Shown: piece after piece, positions 35,097 through 44,496 of the stretch
How positions within the stretch are numbered: the stretch's first letter is position 1
Layout: each line of letters opens with the position of its first letter
Origin: CBDUQN01 sp965369375
Lineage (GTDB): Bacteria; Krumholzibacteriota; Krumholzibacteriia; Krumholzibacteriales; Krumholzibacteriaceae
Reading direction: 5' to 3'
Length of the DNA: 64,000 bases
Assembly: GCA_965369375.1 (NCBI GenBank)
Contig: CBDUQN010000006.1
Coordinates: 11,048-75,047, forward strand
The notes under the pieces: generated by a model
Seen by the model: only the letters and a program-made list of their open reading frames with translations
What the model was told of the DNA's origin: nothing
Databases searched by the model: none
Made by a program: the position numbers and the translations under genes

Positions 35097-36800
35097 CTAA
35101 TCCACTGCAATTTTTTCCATGAGTATCGGAAGCGGCAGGCCGTTTTGATCGAGGAACAGCCTTCGCATCTCTTTGCGGGGATCCTTGGCTGTCTTAGACT
35201 GTGAATACCGTTCGAGCATCTGCCAGTTGTAGAGCATCGCGATTCCCGGATACGCCACCGACGGCGAAACAGATGCGCGGATTACCTCCTGTTCGGCTGC
35301 GGCCTCCGGAACGCCGACGGTCTCGGCGAAATAATCGATCGCCGCGCCCGACGTGAAAGCCCCCGAGTGGAGCCTGAAGACGACGATCATGCGGGCCAGA
35401 TCCCTCGTCATTCGCTCGACGAGGAGCAGGTCGAGTTTCTGCTTCCGCTCTGGAAATATCCTTGTCAGTTCTTCCATATTATGAAAGGACCATGCGGTGC
35501 GGTGCGTTTCGCTGCGCATGAGCGATCTCACGGAATCGCACTGCTCGCAGAGGCCGATACCTGCCGGACGGACCGCCGAAGAGGCGTCCAACAATTGAAA
35601 GAACAGTTCTGATTCCTCGAGCGACACCGCGGCTTCCGAAGCGACGATGATGCTGCGGCAAGGCGAACGAGAGAAACAGGATGTATGGGTGACTGCGAGT
35701 TCCATATCCATCAGCGGCGGAATAGCAAGGTAGGGATTATCCGGGAGGTCTCTAAGGAACATGGGGAAGCGTCGTGTCACGACGACGGGTTTTTCGGACG
35801 GTTTCCCCGGGAACGCCTTGTTTGACGCTATTGTCTCGTCCATTTCGCCGATCAAGCGTGAAACGACATGCTCCGGGGCTTCCGCCCCCGCCGATTCCGG
35901 GCCGGTTTTCGTATCCTCCGGATCGGCGAGATTTTTCCGCATCATTGCCGCTTTGTTACGGAGTGTCTTGATGTTTTTTTCGGCCTCTTTTGCCAATGCG
36001 TTGAGGTCGATGTCGAGGTGCTCGTCGTAGAGAAATATGTATGATAGATTCTCCGCGCCGAGGATCAGTCGTCCTCTGGTTCGCGACGATAACTCATCGG
36101 CGATGAAACGTCTGAACGCCTCTATCGATCTCCGCACCGAATCGAATGAAGCGATGCGTTCTCCGTAGCGCGACTCTGCGAGGAGCTTAAGGTCGCCGAA
36201 TGAGTCGATGAGCCAATCGAGCCGCTCCTGCGCATACCGCACATGGTGTTCGCTCGGTTTCTCGAGGAGCGCCTGGGCGTTCTCGAGCAGTTGCGGTATT
36301 TTTGACATGCGTCTCTTGTAGGCCGGCCGCTCTCCCTCATAGGGAGATTCGATCCTCGAGGGGAGCCCGAAGAGAGCCTCCTCGATCATCCAGCAATAGA
36401 GGAGGGGATTGCGCCGGTGGTTCTCCAGCTTGTCCATCGCGAAGAGCTCGCCCTTGAGCCAGTGGTGGAGCAGGATCAAATCGTCCATCTCCCGTTCGCC
36501 GAGACGGCCGACTTTCAGATGAGACATGGATTCGAGAAGACGTTTGATTCGTTCTTTTCCGGCCTTGAGCTCCTGCTTCGAGAAGGTGAAGAGCGAAGAG
36601 TCGGCGCCGTACATGCCGAGTCTCGAGCTTCGCAGCGGATGAAGCATTTGATATGTATCGATCGCTTCATCAACCACAGAATCATAGATTTTCCTGATTT
36701 CGATCGTTTTCTGCTCCTTGCCGCAGCCCATGACCGCTAACAGCACGAGCAGCATGAGCAGAAAACCTGCAATGGCTCTTCGAGTGTGTTCAAGGGACAT
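35097..36800 (-). CDS. DUF885-like lipoprotein, apparently lacking the metal-binding motif
   Basis: 567 residues. A lipoprotein signal ends in the lipobox VMGC (Cys26). Overall helical content, an N-terminal LHPLRSSRLGMYGADSSLF and the C-terminal stretch SGAAIDYFAETVGVPEAAAEQEV followed by a Pro-Gly pattern resemble DUF885 (M32-like) proteins. The HExGHH-type zinc motif that defines the active members is not present; the region where it would fall reads SFHNMEELTRIFPE. It may be a non-catalytic relative. Divergent from resB. The assignment rests on general patterns only. Confidence 0.6.
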   Translation of the reverse strand: MSLEHTRRAIAGFLLMLLVLLAVMGCGKEQKTIEIRKIYDSVVDEAIDTYQMLHPLRSSRLGMYGADSSLFTFSKQELKAGKERIKRLLESMSHLKVGRLGEREMDDLILLHHWLKGELFAMDKLENHRRNPLLYCWMIEEALFGLPSRIESPYEGERPAYKRRMSKIPQLLENAQALLEKPSEHHVRYAQERLDWLIDSFGDLKLLAESRYGERIASFDSVRRSIEAFRRFIADELSSRTRGRLILGAENLSYIFLYDEHLDIDLNALAKEAEKNIKTLRNKAAMMRKNLADPEDTKTGPESAGAEAPEHVVSRLIGEMDETIASNKAFPGKPSEKPVVVTRRFPMFLRDLPDNPYLAIPPLMDMELAVTHTSCFSRSPCRSIIVASEAAVSLEESELFFQLLDASSAVRPAGIGLCEQCDSVRSLMRSETHRTAWSFHNMEELTRIFPERKQKLDLLLVERMTRDLARMIVVFRLHSGAFTSGAAIDYFAETVGVPEAAAEQEVIRASVSPSVAYPGIAMLYNWQMLERYSQSKTAKDPRKEMRRLFLDQNGLPLPILMEKIAVD

Positions 36801-36987
36801 GTGTCACCGGGCCGATCTCAAAAACCGAATGTACCGCGTGTATTGCTGCAGCCGCCGTATCGGATTTCCGAGACGGCATATCACGTATATAATCGTTCGC
36901 TGCAATCGTGTAAACACCTTTTTCCCTGGGGGCTTAATTCTTGAGTCGGGGGGGAGGTGACGGTTTGCCGTTCCGCAGTTGGTGGTC

Positions 36988-37023
36988 AATGGTGTATATA
37001 TAAACAATGGTGAATATATAAAC
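36988..37023 (+). repeat. 18-bp tandem repeat before resB
   Basis: AATGGTGTATATATAAAC (36988-37005) and AATGGTGAATATATAAAC (37006-37023) differ by one base and end two bases before the resB ATG. They contain TATATA boxes that could act as promoter -10 elements. No ribosome site is visible here. Confidence 0.9.
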
Positions 37024-37025
37024 AG

Positions 37026-38498
37026 ATGTTGAATTTTCTGAGAAGAGCTTTCAAGGAACTCACTTCGCTCGGATTTGCCGTGGCGGTTATATCCGTGCTG
37101 CTAGGAGCGAGTGTCGCGGGTTGGATACTCACCGGGATCATTCCACTCGATTTTGCCGAGAGAAGAGAGCTCTATGCCGAACGGTGGGGAGAGAGCGCTG
37201 CGCGGGTGGTCGAGCTGCTCATGCTGTACGATCCGGTTCACTCGATCTGGTACCGTTGCGTTCTCGCCTTATTTTTCTCAGCGCTCCTGCTCTGTCTCTG
37301 TGCGAGATGGCGCCGCTTCGTCGCGCGATCCGTGCATATCAATCCGCCGGTCGGCATGGGGGATCTTCCCGTAGAGGGGCCGCGCTACGATATCGACTGG
37401 AACGAGATCGCCCTTCACGATGGAGTAAGGGATCCGCTGACCATTCTCGAAAAGCGCTATGGAAAGAATCTCGAGGCCGATCGCCGGCTCCAAACGCGTC
37501 TCTTCGCACGGGTGAAGGCGGTGCTTTCTCAGAGGGGCTACCATGTTGTTTCGGCGGATATGAAGGAGGGTAAATTTTTTACCGCGGTCTCGGGCAGGTG
37601 GCGGTTTTTGGGAAGCCTGCTCTTTCATGCCGGCATATTGATGATTGTTGTGGGCGGAATGATAGGAAGCTTCTGGGGGAGCACCGAGCTTGTCTCGGGA
37701 AAGCCCGGTGACACGGTGCCCATCGGCGCGAGCCCGTATTCTCTCTTGATCGAGGATTTTCAAATAATCATGACGAGCCGCATGGAGATCAAGGATTATG
37801 TGACGAGAGCTTCGATCCTCGATCAAAATGGCGATACCCTCGCGAGAGGTGAATTCGAGGTAAACCGTCCCCTCACATTCAAAGGGTACCGGATCTATCA
37901 GCACTCGTACCACGTTGACGAGAAGGAGTTCAAGTGGGCGCGTATCGAGGTTATCGATAAGGAAACCCTTCGAAAGATTCTCGTGACACTCGAGACCGGC
38001 GATGAAGTCGCACTCGACGGAACGAACCTTTCGATCAGGCCGAAGAGATTTTCCCCCGATTTCGGGATCGACGCGCGGGGAGCGTTCTCCGCACGCGCCG
38101 GCATGTCCGATCCGGCGCTGGAAGTCGAGGTTACGAGCGAAACGGAATTTCAGAGAGGCTGGCTTTTTCTCTATAATCCGCAGTTCAACTCGAAATTCAC
38201 CATTCCCGTCCATCTGAACCTGATCGAGATCGAGCCCGTTTTTTATACCGGGCTTCGGGTGAGCACCAATCCCGGCTCCCCGGTGCTGCTCGGCGGCATG
38301 GCCGTGGCAGCGATCGGGCTCTGTATGCTCACTCTGCTGCGGTACCGCCTGATCAGAGGCCTTGTCGGGAAAGAGCGGCTCGTCATCGCCGCCGCGGAGT
38401 ATAGATGGAAGGTGAGTTTCAGCGAGGAATTCGATAGAATGAAAACGGCTCTCATGTCTGAGTTGCGTGGCATCCTGGCAGGTGATGGCGAGACATGA
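37026..38498 (+). CDS. resB: Cytochrome c biogenesis protein ResB
   Basis: 490 residues. ResB-type membrane protein: N-terminal FLRRAFKELTSLGFAVAVIS, two helices early (about 15-38 and 78-98), a third with the conserved His in LGSLLFHAGILMIVVGGMIG, a large periplasmic domain and a final helix near 415-440. It acts with ResC/CcsA to deliver reduced heme to apocytochromes in system II. No ccsA gene adjoins it. ATG at 37026 with a poor ribosome site. Convergent with the propeller gene, only 16 bp away. Confidence 0.9.
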   Translation: MLNFLRRAFKELTSLGFAVAVISVLLGASVAGWILTGIIPLDFAERRELYAERWGESAARVVELLMLYDPVHSIWYRCVLALFFSALLLCLCARWRRFVARSVHINPPVGMGDLPVEGPRYDIDWNEIALHDGVRDPLTILEKRYGKNLEADRRLQTRLFARVKAVLSQRGYHVVSADMKEGKFFTAVSGRWRFLGSLLFHAGILMIVVGGMIGSFWGSTELVSGKPGDTVPIGASPYSLLIEDFQIIMTSRMEIKDYVTRASILDQNGDTLARGEFEVNRPLTFKGYRIYQHSYHVDEKEFKWARIEVIDKETLRKILVTLETGDEVALDGTNLSIRPKRFSPDFGIDARGAFSARAGMSDPALEVEVTSETEFQRGWLFLYNPQFNSKFTIPVHLNLIEIEPVFYTGLRVSTNPGSPVLLGGMAVAAIGLCMLTLLRYRLIRGLVGKERLVIAAAEYRWKVSFSEEFDRMKTALMSELRGILAGDGET

Positions 38499-38514
38499 CG
38501 GTGACGATATGTAA

Positions 38515-40044
38515 TTATTTGCCGAGGTAGAGAACCTTTGCGGAGAGCCGCTTTTTCCCCACCCGCGCGAGGGTGATGTATACGCCCGCGGCGACATGGG
38601 CGCCGGAATCGTTTCTTCCGTCCCATTGATAGTAATGAAGGCCGTGGGGCAGTGCATCTCTTGCCAGCGTTCGAACGCGTTTGCCTTCGACGTTGTAGAT
38701 GGAGAGCTCGACGTCGCTTTCATCGGCGAGTGAGAGCTCGATCCTCGTCGAGCCCCTGAAAGGATTCGGGTGCAGATGGAGAGCGGCGGTGATTTCGTCC
38801 GGTATTTCGTCTATTTCATCGATTTCGTCGTCGCCGATGCCGTTCGCCGGATCTATATACGCCCGGTAGTAGATTTCCTGGTTTCCATCCCGTTCGTCCG
38901 CCCAGGCGATGTGAATGTTCTTGTTCGGTTCGGCGATGAGGCAGCAGAGGGTTGAGGGACCCGCGCCGTTGGATACCTGGAACACCCCTCCCCAGAGCCC
39001 GTGAGCCTGTCTCCGAAAGAAGACCTCGGAGTTCGATTCCGAGAGGTGGTTGTCCCAGTATGCGATGAATATGTCGCCGCCCGCCGAGGCGATGCTCGGG
39101 TGGTAGTGCGTCGCATCGCGGAACGTCAGCGCCGTTTCGTTTTCCCATCCCGAAAGGCCGCGCCGCCGGTAGTATATCTGTTCGTACGTATCTCTCACGT
39201 CTATCCAGGCAACATGAATAGAGCCGCTGTCATCCGCCGCGATAGTGGGGCGCATTGCGTTGACCGAGACAGCGGTCAATCTCACTTCGTCGAGCCAGGT
39301 GTCCGTTCTCTCGCGGTAGTATATCTTGCCGTTGCTGTTACCCGGCGGGTCCTCGCGCGTATCCCACCAGGCGACATGGAGTGTTCCGGCGGTGTCGATA
39401 GCTATCGTCGGCACCATCCGCTCCCCCGATGCCACATCGGTCAGCGGTACGGCATCGTCCCAGAGCCCGAGATCGGAGCGCCGGTACATGATTTCGAGAT
39501 GTCCCGAGATCCGTTCCATGTATACGAGGTGGATCTGGAGGCCTTCGGCAACGATGCATGCCCCGAACGACTTCCCCTCCGTTTCGGTGATCCGCCTCTG
39601 GGGGCCCCACGCGCCGCCCCAAATCATATGGTAGAGTTCGCTGTTTCCTTCACGGTCGTCGTTGAAGACGAGGTGGACCCTTCCGAGGGTATCGACGGCA
39701 AGGACGGGCCGCGAGGAATGTGCGAATGTCGTTGTGATCTTTTCGGCATCCGACCAGATCCCGCCCACCCTCACCTTGTGATGAATCTCGAAGGTTCGGC
39801 CCCGGTCGTCAGCCCAGACGACATGGAGCCTCCCCTCGCGGTCGACGGTGAGGTATTTACCGTTGTTGGGGGACGGGAAGGATGTGGCGCCGTCGTCGGT
39901 GAGACGTTCCTCCGATTGCCATCCTCCCTGAGCATGGACCGGGGAAGCCGCCGGGGCTGCCAATACTGCCGCAACTGACAGTATCACAAGGGCAACGGTC
40001 ACCACCGGCATGGATCGATGCGTGGCTTCCGGGGATCGCTTCAT
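38515..40044 (-). CDS. Exported seven-bladed beta-propeller protein with FlgD-like C-terminal domain
   Basis: About 509 residues. A signal peptide ends near SPVHA. Seven repeats of a strand pattern follow, each like D-GRLHVVWADDRG, IHVAWIDVRD or IHIAWADERDGNQEIYYR, which predicts a seven-bladed sialidase-like propeller. The C-terminal 85 residues (HPNPFRGSTRIELSLADES then WDGRNDSGAHVAAGVYI) form the FlgD-like/T9SS-type sorting domain typical of FCB surface and secreted proteins. The start is not certain: ATG at 40044, 40068 (complement) or a later one would serve; none has a strong ribosome site. The ligand is unknown. Confidence 0.8.
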   Translation of the reverse strand: MKRSPEATHRSMPVVTVALVILSVAAVLAAPAASPVHAQGGWQSEERLTDDGATSFPSPNNGKYLTVDREGRLHVVWADDRGRTFEIHHKVRVGGIWSDAEKITTTFAHSSRPVLAVDTLGRVHLVFNDDREGNSELYHMIWGGAWGPQRRITETEGKSFGACIVAEGLQIHLVYMERISGHLEIMYRRSDLGLWDDAVPLTDVASGERMVPTIAIDTAGTLHVAWWDTREDPPGNSNGKIYYRERTDTWLDEVRLTAVSVNAMRPTIAADDSGSIHVAWIDVRDTYEQIYYRRRGLSGWENETALTFRDATHYHPSIASAGGDIFIAYWDNHLSESNSEVFFRRQAHGLWGGVFQVSNGAGPSTLCCLIAEPNKNIHIAWADERDGNQEIYYRAYIDPANGIGDDEIDEIDEIPDEITAALHLHPNPFRGSTRIELSLADESDVELSIYNVEGKRVRTLARDALPHGLHYYQWDGRNDSGAHVAAGVYITLARVGKKRLSAKVLYLGK

Positions 40045-40227
40045 TGAGAGAATCGAAGTGATATACATGGCAGAAAGACACCTATCCCACGTTTCTCTTA
40101 AGTATGAATGATTGGGGTTCACGGACGCAAGACACAAATTCCCCCTACCGGAAGGCCCCGCTGGCATGCAAAATGCGATAAAACATAACGGATTATAACG
40201 TTCAATCGGGAGAATCAGGAGGGTACA

Positions 40228-41934
40228 ATGACATTTCGGGTTCGTGGCGCTGTTTATACATTGCTTCTCCTCGTCATGGCGGCGGGCTGCGGAAATGGAG
40301 CCTCGGATAGAGGCGGTACGGCGGCAAATCAAGAGTATGATAATCAACAAGATATGAAATTATCTGAAGGCTCTCCGGCCGGTCCCGTAAAGGGCGGCCG
40401 CCTCGTTATCGGCATGCAGCAGGAGCCCGAAATTCTCAACGAGGCTGTAAACACGATGGTCGCCGGTATTTACGTTTGCAACCTGTTGTTCAGCAAGTTT
40501 GTCAAGCATAACGACCGTATGGAGCTCGTGGCAGATCTCCTTACCGAGATTCCAACCGTTGAAAACGGTGGCATTTCTTCCGATTACCTCACCTACACCT
40601 ATCATCTGAGGAAGGACGCCCGCTGGCACGATGGAGTGCTGGTCACTTCGAAAGATGTCGTTTTCACCTATGAATTGATGATGCATCCCGACGTCAATGT
40701 CGAGACCCGTCAGGGCTGGGATATCATCGAGCGCGTCGAGACGCCCGATTCCTTCACCGTTGTCTTTCATTTGAGCGAGGTGTATGCGAATTTCGCCGGC
40801 GACTGTTTCTACGACGAGTCGGTCCTTCCGCATCACCTCCTCGGTGATAAGCTCGGGATCGATTTCCAGAGCGCCGATTTCCATCGGCATCCCGTGGGAT
40901 CGGGACCTTTCGTATTTCACGAGTGGATTTCCGGATCGCATATCGTCGTGCGGGCCAACGAAGACTATTACGGGGAGGGTCCGTATCTCGACGAGATCGT
41001 GATCAGGTTTATCCCCGATGGTAATGCGCTGCTTGTTCAACTCGAGGCGGGTGAGATAATGGCTGTCGATAACGCTCCCAATGCGCTCCTCGGCGTTCTC
41101 TCATCTGTGCCCGGAGTGACGATCCACCGAAATCCCGCCCTCTTCAACGAGCACCTCGATTGCAACTGTGAGAGCCCCGCGTTGGCCGATCGCAGGGTGC
41201 GCAAGGCTCTCGCAATGGCGGTGGATCGCAAACAGATCTCCGAAAAGATATATGATGGAGTCTGGATTCCCGCATTCAGCGACGAGCATCCGAGCTCGCC
41301 ATATCATACCGACGTCGGTGAGCGCGAGCTCTCGTATGATCCCGTCCGGGCCGGGAAGCTGCTCACGGAGGCGGGATGGATCGATACGGACGGCGACGGG
41401 ATCAGGGATAGAGGGGGTGTCTCCCTCACGCTTGCTATATCGACAACGGCCGGAAGGCGGAACAGGGAACGCACCGAGGTTGTTCTGGCGGAGCAGTACC
41501 GCGCTATCGGTGTCGAACTAAAGATTCGCAACTATCATCCGGCCGTCCTTTTTGCGAGTTACGATGAAGGCGGGATCCTCAAAAGGGGCGCATTCGATCT
41601 GGCTCTCTACGCCTTTCTCGCCCCGCCCGATCCCTCGACGAAGGAGGGAAGCTACTCGGCGGCGTTCATTCCGCCGACGGGTCAGAATTTCTCTCGTATC
41701 AACGACGAACGGCTTACCGAGCTTCTCTCGAAGGGCAGCAAAACGGTCTCCTTCGAGCGCAGAAAGGCGATCTATGACGAGATCGCAGAGATACTGGCCC
41801 TGGAAGTGCCGATCATCCCGCTGCTCTGGGTAACCCAGCTGGACGCCATGCCGAATACAATGCACGGCTACCGGGCTAATCCGACACAATCCGGAGATAC
41901 CTGGAACGCCAATGAGTGGTGGATCGAGAAGTAA
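40228..41934 (+). CDS. Peptide ABC transporter substrate-binding lipoprotein, second system
   Basis: 568 residues. Lipoprotein signal with lipobox MAAGC (Cys21), then the family 5 binding-protein fold: GGRLVIGMQQEPEILNEAVN, TYTYHLRKDARWHDG, RRVRKALAMAVDRKQI (here DRRVRKALAMAVDRKQI), and LTEAGWIDTDGDGIRDRGG. It is probably the binding protein for the permeases at 43463 and 44497, although a metallo-beta-lactamase-fold gene lies between. ATG at 40228 after AGGAGGG. Divergent from the propeller gene. Confidence 0.92.
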   Translation: MTFRVRGAVYTLLLLVMAAGCGNGASDRGGTAANQEYDNQQDMKLSEGSPAGPVKGGRLVIGMQQEPEILNEAVNTMVAGIYVCNLLFSKFVKHNDRMELVADLLTEIPTVENGGISSDYLTYTYHLRKDARWHDGVLVTSKDVVFTYELMMHPDVNVETRQGWDIIERVETPDSFTVVFHLSEVYANFAGDCFYDESVLPHHLLGDKLGIDFQSADFHRHPVGSGPFVFHEWISGSHIVVRANEDYYGEGPYLDEIVIRFIPDGNALLVQLEAGEIMAVDNAPNALLGVLSSVPGVTIHRNPALFNEHLDCNCESPALADRRVRKALAMAVDRKQISEKIYDGVWIPAFSDEHPSSPYHTDVGERELSYDPVRAGKLLTEAGWIDTDGDGIRDRGGVSLTLAISTTAGRRNRERTEVVLAEQYRAIGVELKIRNYHPAVLFASYDEGGILKRGAFDLALYAFLAPPDPSTKEGSYSAAFIPPTGQNFSRINDERLTELLSKGSKTVSFERRKAIYDEIAEILALEVPIIPLLWVTQLDAMPNTMHGYRANPTQSGDTWNANEWWIEK

Positions 41935-41963
41935 TCGCTTGATTTTGGACATGGTCCATTCGA

Positions 41964-43448
41964 ATGATTGAGCAGAAGAAGAAATGGATTATAGGGGCGG
42001 CCGCCGCAGCGGTCGTTGCCGTCATCGTTATCACGGCGTTAACCTTGCGGGACGGGCGTGACGGACCGGTCTTGCACTTCCTCGGGGCCGCGCGGGAAGT
42101 CGGCGGATCGTCTCTGCTGGTGGAGACGGGCGAGGGGTGCTTTCTCGTCGACTGCGGCGCTTTCGGTGAAGCGGGGCTCAAAGTCCTGCCGCCCGATCCG
42201 GAACGCGTCGGATTCGTTGTCGTCACGCATGCTCACGGCGATCATTGCGGACTGCTGCCGGAGCTCTGTGCCGCCGGTTTCAGGGGAACGATCTACTGCA
42301 CGCCTCCGACGGCACGGCTCGTTCCCGTGATGCTGAGGATGTCGAGGGGGATTTCACGCAACAAGGTGCCGCGCGAAGATTTCGATAGAGCCCTGCAGAG
42401 CATAGAGGCCGTTCCATTTGGAGAGACCGTCGAGAGGGACAATGTCTCCTTCACCTTTCACAGGGCCGAACACCTGCTCGGTGCGGCCTTCGTCGAGGCA
42501 TGCATCAGGTGGGAGGGCCGGGAAATAACGGTCGTCTTTTCGGGTGATCTCGGAGCCGGCAACTCGGCACTTCTGCAACCTTTGGAAAGATGCGTCGATG
42601 CGGACTACGTCGTGATGGAATCGACGTACGGCGGTGTGGTGCGTTGTGCGGCGGTGCATGATGGAGCGGCGGCGCCCGGCGATGCGGCGGCGCGCAGCGC
42701 GGCCGAGCAATGGTACCGGCCGTTTGCAGAAGCGGTCGGGAACACCCTTCGCGGCGGCGGGGATGTCTTGATTCCGAGTTTCACGCTCGGGAGAACGCAG
42801 GAAGTGTGTGCCGTTATCGATCTCTTTCGGCGCGAGGGGGTGATACCTCCCGAAACGGATGTGTATGTCGATAGCCCCACGGCGAAAAAGGTGACGGTGA
42901 TCTACCGCCGCTTTGCCGACGAGTTGTCCCGGGCGGCGCGGGAATTCTATTCTGCGGGGATGCTGCGGTCCCCGTACCTTCATGAGATCAAGAGCAGGGT
43001 CTCGCTCGCCGTTCATGAGCGGGCGCATGATCCGGCCATATTCGTATCCTCGAGCGGCGATCTCGGCTTCGCGAATTCTCCGAGACACCTCATGAAGATG
43101 TTCGGTGATCCGGATAATCTCCTCTGTATTGTGGGTTGGCAATCACCCGGCTCACTCGGCAGCCGTCTCGTTGCGGGCGACAGCCCCGTGCTCGTCAGGT
43201 ACCGCGAGGGGAGGAGATTCAGGAGTGAGTGGATATCGCCCGCTCTCTCGATCGAGCGTATAACGTTGTTCTCGGGTCATGCCGATCAGAGAGGATTGCT
43301 CGACTGGCTCGGCTCGGCGCGGGGTGTCAGGACGGTCTTTCTCGTTCACGGAGAAGCGGATCAGTCTGAAAAGCTCGCAGAGATGATAACCACGGAGCTC
43401 GGTCTCGACGTCGAGGTGCCGCGGCGGGGAGAGAAGTTTACGCTGTAG
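41964..43448 (+). CDS. Membrane-anchored beta-CASP metallo-beta-lactamase-fold hydrolase
   Basis: 494 residues. A basic start and one N-terminal hydrophobic segment (about 8-29, IIGAAAAAVVAVIVITALTL) give a signal anchor or signal peptide. Then the metallo-beta-lactamase fold: VTHAHGDHCG with His89, His91, Asp93 and His94, SGDLGAGNSALL, and the beta-CASP insert (MESTYGG, then IPSFTLGRTQEV, and the C-terminal LFSGHADQRGLLDW and LVHGEADQSEKL). In known members (CPSF73, RNase J, archaeal CPSF homologues) this fold cuts RNA in the cytoplasm, which conflicts with export. It sits inside a peptide-transport operon. Function unknown. Confidence 0.85.
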   Translation: MIEQKKKWIIGAAAAAVVAVIVITALTLRDGRDGPVLHFLGAAREVGGSSLLVETGEGCFLVDCGAFGEAGLKVLPPDPERVGFVVVTHAHGDHCGLLPELCAAGFRGTIYCTPPTARLVPVMLRMSRGISRNKVPREDFDRALQSIEAVPFGETVERDNVSFTFHRAEHLLGAAFVEACIRWEGREITVVFSGDLGAGNSALLQPLERCVDADYVVMESTYGGVVRCAAVHDGAAAPGDAAARSAAEQWYRPFAEAVGNTLRGGGDVLIPSFTLGRTQEVCAVIDLFRREGVIPPETDVYVDSPTAKKVTVIYRRFADELSRAAREFYSAGMLRSPYLHEIKSRVSLAVHERAHDPAIFVSSSGDLGFANSPRHLMKMFGDPDNLLCIVGWQSPGSLGSRLVAGDSPVLVRYREGRRFRSEWISPALSIERITLFSGHADQRGLLDWLGSARGVRTVFLVHGEADQSEKLAEMITTELGLDVEVPRRGEKFTL

Positions 43449-43462
43449 GATGGCGGATTGAT

Positions 43463-44473
43463 ATGACGTTTTATATTCTCAAGAGAGCGCTGCGGGCCGT
43501 ACCAGTTGTTATCGTGGTCTCGATCGTGGTCTTTTCGCTCCTCCATGTTGCGCCGGGCGGTCCGACGGGCGTTATGTCGGGCAATCCTAAGGTGACCGAG
43601 GACGACATGGCACGGATCAGGGAGCATTACGGATTGGACAAACCGCTGCCGCTGCAGTACTGCTACTGGTTTCGCCAGGTCTTTCTCCGTTTCGATTTCG
43701 GCACGAGTTATGTCAACGGTCAGCCGGTATCCGGGATGATCCTTGAACGGCTGCCGGCCACCCTCGAGCTCATGGGAACGGCGTTCGCCCTCGCCTTCTG
43801 CCTCTGCATCGTATTCGGTGTCCTTTCCGCCGTGAACAAGAACGGTTTCTTCGATTCCATCCTCTCAATCGTCTCCGCCGTGGGCATGTCGGTGCCCGTT
43901 TTCTGGCTCGGCCTGATGGCGATAGGCGTATTCTCGCTCAAACTCGGCATTCTGCCCGCCGGGGGAAGAACGTCATTGGGAGGCTCGGTGGGCTTTGTCG
44001 ACCACATCAGGCATCTTGTTCTTCCCGCCACGGTTCTCGCGCTCGCCTATTTCGCCTCGTGGATCAGATATCTGCGTACCGGCCTCGTCGAAGCGGGTTC
44101 GCGAAATTTCATTAGAACGGCGCGCGCGAAGGGGCTCGGCGAGCGTATCATCGTCTTCAAGCATACACTCAAAAACGCCATAATCCCGCTCATCGCCGTC
44201 ATCAGCATGCAGGTTTCGACACTGTTTACGGGCGCCGTTCTCACCGAAACGGTTTTCTCCTGGCCGGGCATGGGCAGGCTCTTCTATGAGGGGCTGCAGC
44301 GCTATGATTACACGCGCATTCTCGGCGTGGTCGTCATTTCTTCGCTGCTGATCATTCTCTTCAATCTCCTCGGCGACCTTCTCGGCATGATCGTGGATCC
44401 GAGGATTTCGCCGGCCTCATTCGACGGCCGGATGGCGCGCGGCGGTATGAAGAAGGTCGCGAGCGGTACGTAG
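43463..44473 (+). CDS. Dipeptide/oligopeptide ABC transporter permease, DppB type, second system
   Basis: 336 residues, about six helices. Start FYILKRALRAVPVVIVVSIV, EAA loop RTARAKGLGERIIVFKHTLK, then LTETVFSWPGMGRLF. It pairs with the DppC-like protein next to it and with the binding lipoprotein at 40228. ATG at 43463, 14 bp after the beta-CASP gene. ATPase genes are absent from the cluster. Confidence 0.94.
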   Translation: MTFYILKRALRAVPVVIVVSIVVFSLLHVAPGGPTGVMSGNPKVTEDDMARIREHYGLDKPLPLQYCYWFRQVFLRFDFGTSYVNGQPVSGMILERLPATLELMGTAFALAFCLCIVFGVLSAVNKNGFFDSILSIVSAVGMSVPVFWLGLMAIGVFSLKLGILPAGGRTSLGGSVGFVDHIRHLVLPATVLALAYFASWIRYLRTGLVEAGSRNFIRTARAKGLGERIIVFKHTLKNAIIPLIAVISMQVSTLFTGAVLTETVFSWPGMGRLFYEGLQRYDYTRILGVVVISSLLIILFNLLGDLLGMIVDPRISPASFDGRMARGGMKKVASGT

Positions 44474-44496
44474 CGAATCATGAAGGATTCGGTGTG

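Noticed and set aside
37278..38723. Long open frame on the minus strand opposite resB, and similar long frames opposite cstA (47710-48927), the amidohydrolase (33679-34989) and mrdA (20053-21084)
   Set aside because: They are mirror-frame shadows of well-supported genes in GC-rich codons and show no family motifs.
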